DNA of 64,000 bases from Mesorhizobium sp. B4-1-3 (GCF_006439355.1 NZ_VFTG01000008.1:143751-207750), one strand, 5' to 3'; numbered from the stretch's first letter, positions 37,249-46,379 are shown. Program-made: numbers and translations. The notes: generated by a model from the sequence alone, not told the origin.

Positions 37249-38303
37249 CGAAAGAGCCTATTGGCCGCCGTTTCTGCCATCGCATCGGCGAGCTCCATGC
37301 CCCACTTTCTGCGGCAATAGTCGCGAAAATCGAAGCAGGGCAGGCCGGGGCAGACTTCGAACTCGATGAGATGCACGGTGTCGTCGGCCTCGACCCGGAA
37401 GTCGACGGAAAAGACGTCCTTCAGGCCAAGACCGCTTATCAGCTTCTGCGCGATGGCGCGGATTTTCCGATCCGCCTCCGGCTGACTGGCGCCGACCGCC
37501 TCAAGCTCCGGCTCGGCATAGGTGCCCGCATCCTTCGCCGCCTGGCCGGTCTCGCCATAGAGTGCCATCGAGTCGGCCATGGTCTGGAAGTCGCCGCCGG
37601 AATCGACGAAGAATATGCCCAAAGACTCGACGCCGGCCTCGGGCTTCAACCCAAGGAAGCTCGCGCGCACATTGCGCCCCGCGACATAGGGCTGGACGAC
37701 GACGTCGTCCCGATAATGCGAAAAAACGCGCCGGCTAAGCTCCAGCGCATGGCCGAGATCGGCGATGCGCGAATCCGGCCAGATGCCGATCTTGGCGCCG
37801 AGCCGGTTGGGTTTCACGAACCAGCCCTTGGGCGAGGCCGGCGGCTCGACCAGCCATGCGCCGTTGCGCGCCAGGCCTGCTGCCGGCACCGGCAGGCCGA
37901 GCGCGCCGAGCACGGCGCCGGAGCGAAGCTTGTCCTGGCAGAGCGCGAAAAGGGAATCGTCGGCGCCGATGGTGCGCAGGCCGTTGAGGCGGGCGAGCGC
38001 GGGCGAGGCGCCGCCACGAAAATAGGCAATGCCGTCCGTCAGCGTCCAGACCAGCGTCGTCGCCGGATCGGCCTTCGCCAGGACCGCTGATGCGTCATCG
38101 AGCTCGACAGCTTGGAAGGCGAGGCTGCGCTTCTCGCAAGCCTCGGCGAGCTGGCTGAACTCCGGCTTGAGATCGGTCGATTGCGCCAGATAGGACGAGA
38201 TTTCCAGGGCACGATCCGCCGGGTATCCGTCGGCGGATAGGCGGTCGAGGCAGGCCTTCTCCGGCTCGTAGACGAGAATGAGGGTCGGCTTGTCACGCGA
38301 CAT
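37245..38303 (-). CDS. ATP-grasp domain protein of unknown substrate
   Basis: A 352-residue protein whose middle and C-terminal parts resemble ATP-grasp ligases: GADDSLFALCQDKLRSGAVL, GWFVKPNRLGAKIGIWPDSR, VVVQPYVAGRNVRASFLGL and the metal-binding region HLIEFEVCPGLPCFDFRDY. It is closest in form to D-alanine-D-alanine-ligase-like proteins, but the usual glutamate-asparagine pair of that motif is altered, so the acceptor cannot be guessed. No peptide or nucleotide biosynthesis genes adjoin it. The convergent overlap with the DUF1330 gene is four bases. Confidence 0.75.
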   Translation of the reverse strand: MSRDKPTLILVYEPEKACLDRLSADGYPADRALEISSYLAQSTDLKPEFSQLAEACEKRSLAFQAVELDDASAVLAKADPATTLVWTLTDGIAYFRGGASPALARLNGLRTIGADDSLFALCQDKLRSGAVLGALGLPVPAAGLARNGAWLVEPPASPKGWFVKPNRLGAKIGIWPDSRIADLGHALELSRRVFSHYRDDVVVQPYVAGRNVRASFLGLKPEAGVESLGIFFVDSGGDFQTMADSMALYGETGQAAKDAGTYAEPELEAVGASQPEADRKIRAIAQKLISGLGLKDVFSVDFRVEADDTVHLIEFEVCPGLPCFDFRDYCRRKWGMELADAMAETAANRLFR

Positions 38304-38402
38304 GAACGGTCTGCCCTGGTCGAAATCAGCGCGCTACCATCGCACGGCCGCGGTAATCGGCTTGCGGGAAACCGACCGGCGCGGGTGGTTGCGTGACAGC
38401 GC

Positions 38403-39281
38403 TCAGGCGATCAGCACGCGCGGCTCGAAGCGTCCTTTGACCGGAATGTCGAGCAGGAAGGTCATGCCGGCCTGCGGGTCGAGCGCCCGCTGCTTCTCGT
38501 CCTTGCCTTTCCAGGCCGAGGTCACCGCCAGCCGGTCGGCCTCCTTGCCGACAAAAGCCGGGCAGGAAGCCTGCGTCACCGGCATGGCGATCTCGCGCAG
38601 CAGCGTGCCGTCCGGCGCATAGGCCTTTACCGCCTTACCGCCCCAGACGGCGTTCCACAGCACTCCATCGCGGTCGACGACCGAACCGTCGATATAGCCT
38701 TTCGAGGAGCGATGATCGACGAAGACTTTCACCTCGCCGGCCGGCAGGCCGGTCGCCGGATCGCAGGCGACGCGCATCAGAAGCCCGGTCGCTGTGTCGG
38801 TGTAGTAGGCAATCGTTCCGTCCTCTGAAAAACAGATTGAGTTCGAGACGGTGATGCCGGAAAACAGCCGGCGCAACTCGCCCTTGAAGAACCAGTAGAT
38901 CGAACCGGCACCCTTCTCCTCGCCCTTGCCCATCGTGCCGGTCCACAGCGCGCCGCAGGGATGGACACGCGAATCGTTGGAGCGCGTCAGCGGATTGTCG
39001 GCCTCGATCGACGTGTGCAGCGTCAGCCTGCCGGTTTTCACATCTCGGACCTGCAGGCCAATCTCGGTGGCGATGAGCTGGCGGTCGTCGTCGATGACGG
39101 CGATAGCGCTGGCCATGACGCCGAGATCATGGATTTTCAGCTTCCCGGCGAGTGGCTTTTCCAGAAGCTTGCCATTGACGATGTCGAACCAGAACAGCGT
39201 GTCGGTGGCGGGATCGTAGCTCGGGCCTTCGCCGAGCTCGCAGATATGGTCCGAAAAAACCGAAACGCCGTCCATCGTCAT
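38403..39281 (-). CDS. SMP-30/gluconolactonase family lactonase
   Basis: A 292-residue six-bladed beta-propeller hydrolase of the SMP-30/regucalcin/gluconolactonase family. Motifs include ELGEGPSYDPATDTLFWFDI, NDSRVHPCGALWTGTMGKGE, TVSNSICFSEDGTIAYYTDT and GYIDGSVVDRDGVLWNAVWG, which provide the divalent-metal ligands. In this operon it most likely opens galactono-lactone to galactonate. Its start overlaps the aldolase stop by four bases, and it is the last gene of the SDR-kinase-aldolase-lactonase operon. Confidence 0.9.
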   Translation of the reverse strand: MTMDGVSVFSDHICELGEGPSYDPATDTLFWFDIVNGKLLEKPLAGKLKIHDLGVMASAIAVIDDDRQLIATEIGLQVRDVKTGRLTLHTSIEADNPLTRSNDSRVHPCGALWTGTMGKGEEKGAGSIYWFFKGELRRLFSGITVSNSICFSEDGTIAYYTDTATGLLMRVACDPATGLPAGEVKVFVDHRSSKGYIDGSVVDRDGVLWNAVWGGKAVKAYAPDGTLLREIAMPVTQASCPAFVGKEADRLAVTSAWKGKDEKQRALDPQAGMTFLLDIPVKGRFEPRVLIA

Positions 39282-39913
39282 CCTCCGAAGGCCTCATCCC
39301 AGGCGGCAACCGCGGCGCGGGCGCGCTGCCCCACCTCCTCGATGCTGGCGCCTGGCTTGTAGAGGCTCGAACCCAGGCCGAAGACGCTGACGCCGACCGC
39401 CTTGTAGCCGGCAAAATCCTTGTCCGAGACGCCGCCGACCGCGCCGATGACCGTCGTTGCCGGCAGCACGGCGCGAATGGCGGCGATGCCGCTCGATCCA
39501 AGCACGCTCGCCGGGAAGAATTTCAGCGCCGAAGCGCCGAGCCGGATCGCCTGGAAAGCTTCGGTGGGCGTGAACACGCCCGGCATCGTCACCATCCCGT
39601 GGTGCATCGCGCGACCCATGACCTCGGCATCGATGTTGGGGCTGACCAGCAACCGTCCGCCGGCCTCGTGCAAGGCCTCGACGTCCGTCACCGTCAGCAC
39701 GGTGCCGGCGCCGATCAGCGCGCTTTGCGGCAGCGCCTCGACCAGATCGGCGATGGAGACGAATGGCTCCGGCGAATTGAGCGGCACTTCGATCGCCTCG
39801 ATGCCGGCGTCGTGGATCGCCTTGCCGATCGCTACCGCCTCGGAAGGCTTCAGGCCGCGCAGGATGGCGACAAGGCCGCGCTTGAGCTTCGGGAAGGGTG
39901 CGGTCTGGCTCAT
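39278..39913 (-). CDS. dgoA: 2-dehydro-3-deoxy-6-phosphogalactonate aldolase
   Basis: A 211-residue class I aldolase of the KDPG/KDPGal family. It cleaves 2-dehydro-3-deoxy-6-phosphogalactonate to pyruvate and glyceraldehyde 3-phosphate. The active-site blocks are present: GLVAILRGLKPSEAVAIGKA, IEVPLNSPEP, GAGTVLTVTDVEAL and the Schiff-base region LGASALKFFPASVLG. The PLNSPEP motif favours the galactonate-type (DgoA) rather than the Entner-Doudoroff Eda. The ATG at 39913 overlaps the kinase stop by one codon's bases (ATGA form), so they are coupled. Confidence 0.93.
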   Translation of the reverse strand: MSQTAPFPKLKRGLVAILRGLKPSEAVAIGKAIHDAGIEAIEVPLNSPEPFVSIADLVEALPQSALIGAGTVLTVTDVEALHEAGGRLLVSPNIDAEVMGRAMHHGMVTMPGVFTPTEAFQAIRLGASALKFFPASVLGSSGIAAIRAVLPATTVIGAVGGVSDKDFAGYKAVGVSVFGLGSSLYKPGASIEEVGQRARAAVAAWDEAFGG

Positions 39914-40845
39914 CAAGCGCCTCCAATCATGCCGTTCTCGCGCGCGGCCTCGACGAGGCCGGCGCGCACCGCTTCATCGGCGTCCACGGTGCGGAAGGCA
40001 AGCCCGGCAAGGCCGAGCGCCGCGCCATAAAGCATGGCCAGTGCGCCCGAGGCGACCAGCACGACCGGCGCCTCGCTTGCGCCATAGCGGCGCTTCGCCG
40101 AGGCGATCTCGCCGCCGATCAGCAGCCCGGACAGGCATGCCGCCGCATCGGCGGGCTGCAGATCCAGCAGAAGCCCGGCAGCCCGGATGGCGAACAGCTT
40201 CGAGGAGATGTCGCCGCCTTCGCCCAGGGCCCGCTCGCACCATTGCCGGAAGAACGGGCTGTCCGTGGCGACCGGCGCCGGGTGCTCGCCCAGCGAGTGC
40301 TTCAGGATCGAGTGCGTGGCCAAGACGGAAAATAATTCCCCGGTCGGCCAGGTGCCGAAGCCCGCTACCGCGCCATCTTCGACTGCGACCCATTTCGAAT
40401 GCGTGCCGGGCATGCAGACGAGATGCCGCCCCTTTGCCGGCAAACCGGCGCCGGCAAGCTGGGTTTCCTCGCCGCGCATGACATCCGGCGCATCGGCGAG
40501 CCGCTGGGCGAGGCCAGGCACGATGCGGATGTCGCGGCGCGAGCCCTCAATGCGGGCGGCGCCGCGCAAAATCGCGCCGATCGGCGCCGGCACGGTGACG
40601 TAAGGCGCCTCGATCCAGCCCTGCCGCGAGCCAGCCATGCCGCAGATGATGACCGGCAGCATGTCCGGCGCGCCCATCGCGGCAAGATGGCCTTCCAACA
40701 CGTTCGAAAAGCCGTTTTCGCGGGCGGTGATCAGCCCGTCGTCGCCGCGCCGCTCGGCAAGCACCTTGCCCGTGCCGTCGAGCAGCCAGGCTCTGAGCCT
40801 GGTCGTGCCCCAGTCGAGCGCGGCGACGGCGGCTGTTGCGCTCAC
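39913..40845 (-). CDS. dgoK: 2-dehydro-3-deoxygalactonokinase
   Basis: A 310-residue sugar kinase of the DgoK family, phosphorylating 2-dehydro-3-deoxygalactonate at O6. Landmarks are AALDWGTTRLRAWLLDG near the N-terminus, MLPVIICGMAGSRQGWIEAP, MPGTHSKWVAVEDGAVAGF and GLLIGGEIASAKRRYG. I chose the GTG at 40845, whose bases overlap the SDR stop as GTGA; this gives the usual start and tight coupling. Upstream in-frame ATGs would intrude deeply into the SDR gene. Confidence 0.93.
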   Translation of the reverse strand: MSATAAVAALDWGTTRLRAWLLDGTGKVLAERRGDDGLITARENGFSNVLEGHLAAMGAPDMLPVIICGMAGSRQGWIEAPYVTVPAPIGAILRGAARIEGSRRDIRIVPGLAQRLADAPDVMRGEETQLAGAGLPAKGRHLVCMPGTHSKWVAVEDGAVAGFGTWPTGELFSVLATHSILKHSLGEHPAPVATDSPFFRQWCERALGEGGDISSKLFAIRAAGLLLDLQPADAAACLSGLLIGGEIASAKRRYGASEAPVVLVASGALAMLYGAALGLAGLAFRTVDADEAVRAGLVEAARENGMIGGA

Positions 40846-41609
40846 AGGAAGCCTCCGTCGACGATCAGCATTTGCGCGGTCAGCATGCGCGAGGCATCCG
40901 ACGCCAGGAACAGCACCGTACCCACCATGTCTTCGGGCTGCATGACATCCTTGATGCACTGCTTGGCGACGTGTGCGGCGAGCGCCTCGTCGGTGACCCA
41001 GAGCTCGCGCTGCCGTTCGGTGATGACCCAGCCTGGCGCCACCGCGTTGACGCGGATGCGGTCCTGCCCGAGCTTGCCGGCCAGGCCTTTCGTCAGGCCG
41101 AGGATGCCTGCCTTGGCGGCGGTATAGGCCGGCATATCGGGATGGTTGATCAGGTAGGAGGTGGAGGTGAAGTTGATGATCGAGCCGCCGCCGGCGCGCT
41201 TCATGCCGGGCGCCACGGCTTGCGCGGTGAAGAAATGCGGCCGCAGGTTGATGGCGAGGTTGTTGTCCCAGAACTCGACGGTGACGTTTTCCACCGCGTG
41301 ACGGTCGTCGAGCGCGGCATTGTTGACCAGCACCGTCACGTCGCCATGGGCTTCGGCAGCCTTCGCCGCGGCGGCGCGCAACGCCTCGATGTCGCGCAGG
41401 TCGGCCTTGAGATAGAGCGGACGGCGGCCAAGCTCCTTCTCCAACCGGTCGGCAAGGGCCATGCTTGGCTTGTCAGCAATGTCGATGAACGCGACCCTGG
41501 CGCCCTGCCGCACAAAACCTTCGGTCAGCGCCGCGCCGATGCCGGAGCCGCCGCCGGTGATCAGCACCGAGGCACCGTCGAGGTCGGCGAAACGCGCCGA
41601 TGGCATCAT
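40842..41609 (-). CDS. SDR-family sugar dehydrogenase (probable galactose 1-dehydrogenase)
   Basis: A 255-residue short-chain dehydrogenase with the NAD(P) loop ITGGGSGIGAA (about residues 17-27), NNAA at 95-98, and catalytic Ser/Tyr-x-x-x-Lys in NFTSTSYLINHPDMPAYTAAK. It is the first gene of the operon and is coupled to dgoK by a four-base overlap. Rhizobial galactose pathways use such an SDR to oxidise galactose to the lactone. That substrate is inferred from its partners; arabinose or fucose dehydrogenases look similar. Confidence 0.85.
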   Translation of the reverse strand: MMPSARFADLDGASVLITGGGSGIGAALTEGFVRQGARVAFIDIADKPSMALADRLEKELGRRPLYLKADLRDIEALRAAAAKAAEAHGDVTVLVNNAALDDRHAVENVTVEFWDNNLAINLRPHFFTAQAVAPGMKRAGGGSIINFTSTSYLINHPDMPAYTAAKAGILGLTKGLAGKLGQDRIRVNAVAPGWVITERQRELWVTDEALAAHVAKQCIKDVMQPEDMVGTVLFLASDASRMLTAQMLIVDGGFL

Positions 41610-41691
41610 GATCTCTTCTCCCTTTGGCCGGCGCGCATCCTAGCCAGACAAAGCGCGGGGGCAAGGGAGAAACGTCGGATTTCGGAAGCTT

Positions 41692-41702
41692 ATGTCCGAC
41701 AA
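41692..41702. promoter_or_regulatory. Candidate GntR-type half-operator before the galactose operon
   Basis: ATGTCCGACAA (minus strand TTGTCGGACAT) is a near-palindrome of the TTGTC-N-GACAA type, 83 bases upstream of the SDR start. A further inverted pair GTCGGA/TCCGAC spans 41674-41700. No regulator gene is adjacent, so this remains tentative. Confidence 0.3.
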
Positions 41703-41724
41703 ATGAGCGCTGCCCCTCGCCCAG

Positions 41725-41842
41725 CCTCCGCTTCGCTCGGCTGACCTCTCCCCGAGGGGAGAGGAGATTGCCGGCTTCGGCGCCAGTCTCTTCTCCCATT
41801 GGGGAGCAGGTGGCCGCGAAGCGGCCGGACGAGGGGGCCGGC
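41725..41842. repeat. Rhizobial palindromic intergenic repeat
   Basis: This copy shares CTCTCCCCGAGGGGAGAG, a second hairpin CTTCTCCC-ATTGGGGAG, and the GGTGGCCGCGAAGCGGCCG tail with the copy at 3275-3378. It separates the galactose operon from the GGDEF-EAL gene. Confidence 0.75.
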
Positions 41843-41873
41843 GCAGTTTATGCGGTTAGGCGCCGCGAATTGG

Positions 41874-43226
41874 TCAGATCGCCTTGGCGTGCAGCGCGCC
41901 GCGATAGGAATCGCGCAGATAGCCGAGCGTGGCATCGGCATCGGCCGGCTTGCCGAACAGGTAGCCCTGCCCGCCGGCGCAGCCGAACTGCACGAGGCGG
42001 TCGGCCTGCGCCTCGTCCTCGATGCCTTCGGCAACGACATCCATGCCGAGCCCTTCACACATGGCGAGGATAGCGCGGATGATGTGCTCCGAGGGCCGGT
42101 CGTCGAGGATGGAGGAGACGAAGGCGCGGTCGATCTTGAGCTTGTCGAAATGGAACTCGCGCAGACGGCCGAGCGACGACTGGCCGGTGCCGAAATCGTC
42201 GAGCGAGACGCGGATGCCGACGCGGCGCAGGTCCTCGACGATCTTCTCGGCCGAGGCCGGATCGTTCATCAGGCCGGTCTCGGTGATCTCGATCTCCAGC
42301 CGGCGCGGATCGAAGCCGGTGCGGTCGAGGATCGCCAGGATATGCAGGCCAGTGTTCTGGTCGACGAGCTGCGAGGGCGACAGGTTGAAGGACAAAAACA
42401 GTTCCTTCGGCCAGCTGCGCGCCGCCTCGGTCGCCTTGCGCAATACCAGCTGCGATAGCGGGCCGATGATGCCCCGTTCCTCGGCGATCGGGATGAAGAC
42501 CGATGGCGGCACGACTCCGAGGTCGCGGTCGGTCCAGCGCGCCAGCGTCTCGAAGCCGATGGTGCGGCGGTTGTTCAGGTCGACGATCGGCTGGAAATGC
42601 GGCTCGACCTCGCCGGCGGAGACAGCGCGGCGTAGCGCCTGCTCGATGCGGGTGACGCGCTTGGCCGCCTCCTCCATCTCGCGGGTGTAGACGACGACGC
42701 GGCCGCGGCCGGAGCGCTTGGCGTGATAGAGCGCGGTCTCGGCCTTGTTGAGGAGGATCTCGGTGGTCTCGTCACCGGAATAGAACAGCGAGCAGCCGAC
42801 CGAAGCCGAGAGCCTCGCGGTGCGCTCGCCGACGTCGTAAGGGGCCGACAGGATCTCGATCAGCATGCGCGACGTCTCTGCGGCCTGCTCCTCCGAGAAC
42901 ACCATCGGGTAAAGATAGGCGAACTCGTCGGCGCCGATGCGGCAGACGGTGGAATAGCCGTCCATCGAGGCGCGCAGCCGCATCGCCACCTGGACCAGGA
43001 TGTCGTCGCCGGCCTTGTGGCCAAACAGGTCGTTGATCGGCTTGAAGCCGTCGAGGTCGAGGATGCCGACGGTGAAGGGCGCGGGATCGTCGGCGCGGTC
43101 GCTGATCAGGCGATCGACCTTGTCGAAGAAGCGACGATGGTTGCCGAGCCCGGTCAACGAATCCGTGAAGGCCAGATCCGTATTTTCCTTGCCTGGCTGA
43201 CCAGTGCCAAACGTCGTTTGCATCAT
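41874..43226 (-). CDS. GGDEF-EAL protein, probable c-di-GMP phosphodiesterase
   Basis: A 450-residue soluble protein with no membrane or sensor domain. The GGDEF domain (residues about 15-180) has its signature as GADEF at 98-102, a change at the second position that usually lowers or abolishes cyclase activity. The EAL domain (about 195-440) has ETL at 226-228 in place of EAL, but the metal and catalytic residues are all there: FNLSPSQL, EIEITETG, DDFGTGQSSL at 343-352, LKIDRAFV, AEGIED and QGYLFGKP. So it most likely degrades cyclic di-GMP, with the GGDEF part as a regulatory domain. Confidence 0.92.
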   Translation of the reverse strand: MMQTTFGTGQPGKENTDLAFTDSLTGLGNHRRFFDKVDRLISDRADDPAPFTVGILDLDGFKPINDLFGHKAGDDILVQVAMRLRASMDGYSTVCRIGADEFAYLYPMVFSEEQAAETSRMLIEILSAPYDVGERTARLSASVGCSLFYSGDETTEILLNKAETALYHAKRSGRGRVVVYTREMEEAAKRVTRIEQALRRAVSAGEVEPHFQPIVDLNNRRTIGFETLARWTDRDLGVVPPSVFIPIAEERGIIGPLSQLVLRKATEAARSWPKELFLSFNLSPSQLVDQNTGLHILAILDRTGFDPRRLEIEITETGLMNDPASAEKIVEDLRRVGIRVSLDDFGTGQSSLGRLREFHFDKLKIDRAFVSSILDDRPSEHIIRAILAMCEGLGMDVVAEGIEDEAQADRLVQFGCAGGQGYLFGKPADADATLGYLRDSYRGALHAKAI

Positions 43227-43341
43227 GCCCCTGTTCTTATGGCGATATTTCTCTTCAGACTGGCAGCAAAGCGTTTAGGAAAAGTATCGAGAAAACCGAT
43301 TTTCCGAAGGTCCCCAAAAAAGGTCGCACGTCGAAGCTCTT

Positions 43342-43390
43342 GAGCGGCTCCCCACGGAACCCGACGCGCACTTTCCTGGAATTGCTCTTA
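43342..43390. repeat. RIME-like element
   Basis: Contains the right half CTTTCCTGGAATTGCTC preceded by GAGCGGCTCCCCACGG, matching the RIME-like copies at 14491 and 50689. It abuts the stop codon of the following minus-strand membrane protein gene. Confidence 0.6.
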
Positions 43391-45193
43391 GCCGGCTTGC
43401 CTGACACGATAGAGGGAGATCGGGCTGCCTTTGCTCCCGCTGACCGGCTCGAGCCATTCCGGCACCGAACCGCGCAGCAGGCCGGCCAGGAAGCCCTGCG
43501 GCGCCTTCCGGGTCAGGATCATGGTCTCGACATTGCCGGGGCAGATGGCGATGAGGCCGACGCGGTGCGCCTCGACGATTGCGCGCGCGTCATCGGCCGA
43601 GCCGAGAAAGGCGTCCAGCACCAGGAGATTGCCGGCGATATCGCGGTGATAGGGGCCGGCGAAAACGCGATGGCCGCTATAGGCCAGAACCGGCGCCCCG
43701 AGGTTGGAGATCGTCAGCACCGTGGTGGCGGCCATGCCGCCGAGCGGCGCGAAACTGGCCTTCTTCTCGCAGGTCTTGTCCGTGGTGCCGCCGTCGGCGA
43801 CCGCTTTGCCTTTCTCGAACGCCACCGAGGCGGCTGCTGCGACGCCTGTCCAGACCGGGTTGATCGAGACCAGCCAGACGGCCGCCAGGCGCAGCGCCAC
43901 GCCAAGCGAGGAGCCGCTTTCGGCACGCGCCCGCCATTTGGCGATCCAGGCCGATAGCGGAACGACCGCGAAGGCGATCGAGAAGGTGGTGCCGCGCACC
44001 TGCCAGGCGCCGACCACGAAAGCGACGGCAAGCAGTGCGGCGACGAGGCTGTCCTGCCGCCGCCAGCCGCCGCGGCGCAAACGCAGCGCCATCAGGATAA
44101 TCGCGACCAGCGGCGTCGCGTAACGTGCGGCCACACGCGCCGGATCGCGGACAAGCAGCGTGAACAGCGACTGGGCCTCGTCGACATGGTCGAGCCACAG
44201 TTCCTTGAGGCGCGGATCGAGCGAGGCGTAGGGCGCGGAGAGGCACTGTGGGAATAGCGCCACCACGACCACGCCGAGGACGACGCCCAGCACGGCGAGC
44301 GACGCAAGCCTGCGCCGCCAGCTGCCGGCGGCGGGCTCGACAGAGGCGATGGCCGCCAGCCCCACGCCGCCAATGGCCGCGACGACGAACTGCGCGACCG
44401 AGAAGGCATCGCACTGCGCCGCGCCCCATGTGGAAGGCGAAACCGTCGTGACGAAGACCAGCGCTGCGACGCCGGCGAAGCCGAGGCCGAAATCCCGGGC
44501 GATCGCCCGTTCGCCGCCCGGATCGGCGACGAACAGCAGCGACACGCAAACGCCGATGGTGCCGACGTAAGGCACGGTTTCCATGCCGATGGCGAGCGTC
44601 AGCGCGGCGCAGAGGCCGGACAGCAGCGCGGCCCAGCGCCGCGCGGGCGCCTCGAGCAGCAAAGCCAGGCTCGCCATGGTGAGCATCAGCTGGACATTGT
44701 GGTGGTCGAGCGCGCCGGGGTCGTAGATGCCGATGAAATAATAGCCGGCGGCGCCGACCAGGATGGCGGGCAGCACCGCGCCACCGCCGCCGAAGCTGCG
44801 CGCGGCGCGGGCGGTGAAGAACAGGGTCGACCAGAAGAGCAGCGCCGGCCACAGCACCTGCGCCACGTCCTCGCCGAGCGGCTCGCTGCCGGTGAGCGCC
44901 GAGGCGGCAAGCGTGATCATGGCGATCGGCGCGTCGACCAGCCGCGACCAGTGCATGACGAAGCCGCCTTCCAGCCCCATCCGGTATTGGTGCAGGTCGA
45001 ACCAGCCCTGGCCGGCCAGCAGGTCGCGGACCTCGACGAGGCGCAGCAGATTGTCGTTGTCGCCGCCCGCATCGGTCAGTTGGCCAAATCCGGCCCACGC
45101 ATCGACGGCGAAGGCGAACAGGGCGGCCAGCAGCGCCAGCGCGAGGTCGGATTTCCAGGTGGCGGCGCCGTTCTCGGCTGTGCCCATTGCCAT
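43388..45193 (-). CDS. Polytopic GT-C-like membrane protein
   Basis: A 601-residue membrane protein with about ten or more hydrophobic helices between residues 15 and 420, and a soluble C-terminal part. Its early loop AGGDNDNLLRLVEVRDLLAG with HQYRMGLEGGFVMHWSRLVD resembles the acidic, DxD-like periplasmic loops of GT-C glycosyltransferases (oligosaccharyltransferase and ArnT type). I do not recognise a named family. It is divergent from the dolichol-phosphate-mannose-synthase-like GT2 gene and near GtrA, which suggests a lipid-linked sugar transfer role at the envelope. That role is inference. Confidence 0.6.
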   Translation of the reverse strand: MAMGTAENGAATWKSDLALALLAALFAFAVDAWAGFGQLTDAGGDNDNLLRLVEVRDLLAGQGWFDLHQYRMGLEGGFVMHWSRLVDAPIAMITLAASALTGSEPLGEDVAQVLWPALLFWSTLFFTARAARSFGGGGAVLPAILVGAAGYYFIGIYDPGALDHHNVQLMLTMASLALLLEAPARRWAALLSGLCAALTLAIGMETVPYVGTIGVCVSLLFVADPGGERAIARDFGLGFAGVAALVFVTTVSPSTWGAAQCDAFSVAQFVVAAIGGVGLAAIASVEPAAGSWRRRLASLAVLGVVLGVVVVALFPQCLSAPYASLDPRLKELWLDHVDEAQSLFTLLVRDPARVAARYATPLVAIILMALRLRRGGWRRQDSLVAALLAVAFVVGAWQVRGTTFSIAFAVVPLSAWIAKWRARAESGSSLGVALRLAAVWLVSINPVWTGVAAAASVAFEKGKAVADGGTTDKTCEKKASFAPLGGMAATTVLTISNLGAPVLAYSGHRVFAGPYHRDIAGNLLVLDAFLGSADDARAIVEAHRVGLIAICPGNVETMILTRKAPQGFLAGLLRGSVPEWLEPVSGSKGSPISLYRVRQAG

Positions 45194-45314
45194 GGCCTTT
45201 GAAGGGAGAGGAACGGCTTAAACCTAGCCTTAACGGCTTCAATAAATAGTAAAACGGCTCGATGGGGCCGGCACAAAGGCGGCCGGAGGCTGGGTCGAGC
45301 GCCCGGAGACAGAC

Positions 45315-46319
45315 ATGCCGCATGCAGTCCGCCACGAGCCGGTCATCGCCGTGCTCCTGCCTTGCTACAATGAAGAGCTGACGATCGGCGAGGTCGTGCG
45401 GCGCTTCCGCGAGACGCTGCCTTCGGCGGCGATCTATGTCTACGACAACAATTCCAAGGATCTTACGGCGCTGAAAGCCCGCGCCGCGGGCGCCACCGTC
45501 GTGCGCGAGCCGCGCCAGGGCAAGGGCAATGTGGTGCGGCGCATGTTCGCCGACATCGACGCCGACATCTATGTGATGGCCGATGGCGACGGCACCTACG
45601 CGCCGGAGGATGCGCCGCAGCTGATCAACGTCCTGCAGACCGAACGCTCCGACATGGTGGTGGGCACCAGGCGCGGCGTGAACGACGATGCCGGCCGCAA
45701 CGGCCACGCATTCGGCAATCGCGTCTTCAACCGCCTCTACAAGGGCCTGTTCGGAACCGACTTCACCGACATCTTTTCCGGCTACCGGGTGTTTTCGCGC
45801 CGCTTCGTCAAGAGTTTCCCCGCCGTCTCCGGCGGCTTCGAGATCGAGACCGAGATGTCGGTGCATGCCTCGCAGCTGAAGCTGCCGGTGAGCGAGATCG
45901 CACTCGATTACGGGCGCCGCCCGGAGGGCTCTTCGTCGAAGCTGTCGACCTTCCGCGACGGCGCCAGGATCCTGTGGATGTTCGCGATGCTGGTGAAGGA
46001 GACGCAGCCGCTGCGCTTCTTCGGCACCTTCGCGCTGTTCTTCCTGGCGGCCAGCATCGGCCTGATGACCCCGGTGCTGATCGAATTCGCCGAGACGGGG
46101 CTGGTGCCGCGCATGCCGACCTGGGTGCTGTCGATCGGCATGCTGCTTCTGGCCATGCTCTCGATGATGACCGGCTTCATCCTCGATTCCGTGTCGCGCG
46201 GCCGAGCCGAGCAGAAGCGCATCTTCTACCTGTCGATTTCCTCCGGCCGGGCCGAGCGTCCGGCGTTCGGGCAGGCCTTGCCGAAGAGTGAGCCTGGCAA
46301 GGCCCCACGGGCGGCCTAG
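45315..46319 (+). CDS. GT2 glycosyltransferase with two C-terminal membrane helices
   Basis: A 334-residue family 2 glycosyltransferase of the DPM1/GtrB type. The GT-A domain (1-225) has VIAVLLPCYNEELTIGEVVR at the start and the metal-binding DGD at 90-92 in VMADGDGTYAPED, followed by IFSGYRVFSRRFV. Two membrane helices lie at about 232-255 and 265-290. Such enzymes transfer a sugar to a polyprenyl phosphate, and a GtrA flippase gene follows closely. The stop codon lies at the edge of a palindromic repeat. Confidence 0.88.
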   Translation: MPHAVRHEPVIAVLLPCYNEELTIGEVVRRFRETLPSAAIYVYDNNSKDLTALKARAAGATVVREPRQGKGNVVRRMFADIDADIYVMADGDGTYAPEDAPQLINVLQTERSDMVVGTRRGVNDDAGRNGHAFGNRVFNRLYKGLFGTDFTDIFSGYRVFSRRFVKSFPAVSGGFEIETEMSVHASQLKLPVSEIALDYGRRPEGSSSKLSTFRDGARILWMFAMLVKETQPLRFFGTFALFFLAASIGLMTPVLIEFAETGLVPRMPTWVLSIGMLLLAMLSMMTGFILDSVSRGRAEQKRIFYLSISSGRAERPAFGQALPKSEPGKAPRAA

Positions 46320-46368
46320 AGCATGATCCCGAAAGGTGGGAACCGGTTTTCGGAGAAAGATCATGCTC
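46319..46368. repeat. AGCATGATC-type rhizobial palindrome
   Basis: Arms GAGCATGATC (46319-46328) and GATCATGCTC (46359-46368) are perfect inverse complements around an interior with CCGAAA and CCGGTTTTCGG. This is a widespread palindromic element of Hyphomicrobiales genomes. It begins at the last base of the GT2 stop codon. Confidence 0.8.
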
Positions 46369-46379
46369 CAACAAAGAGT

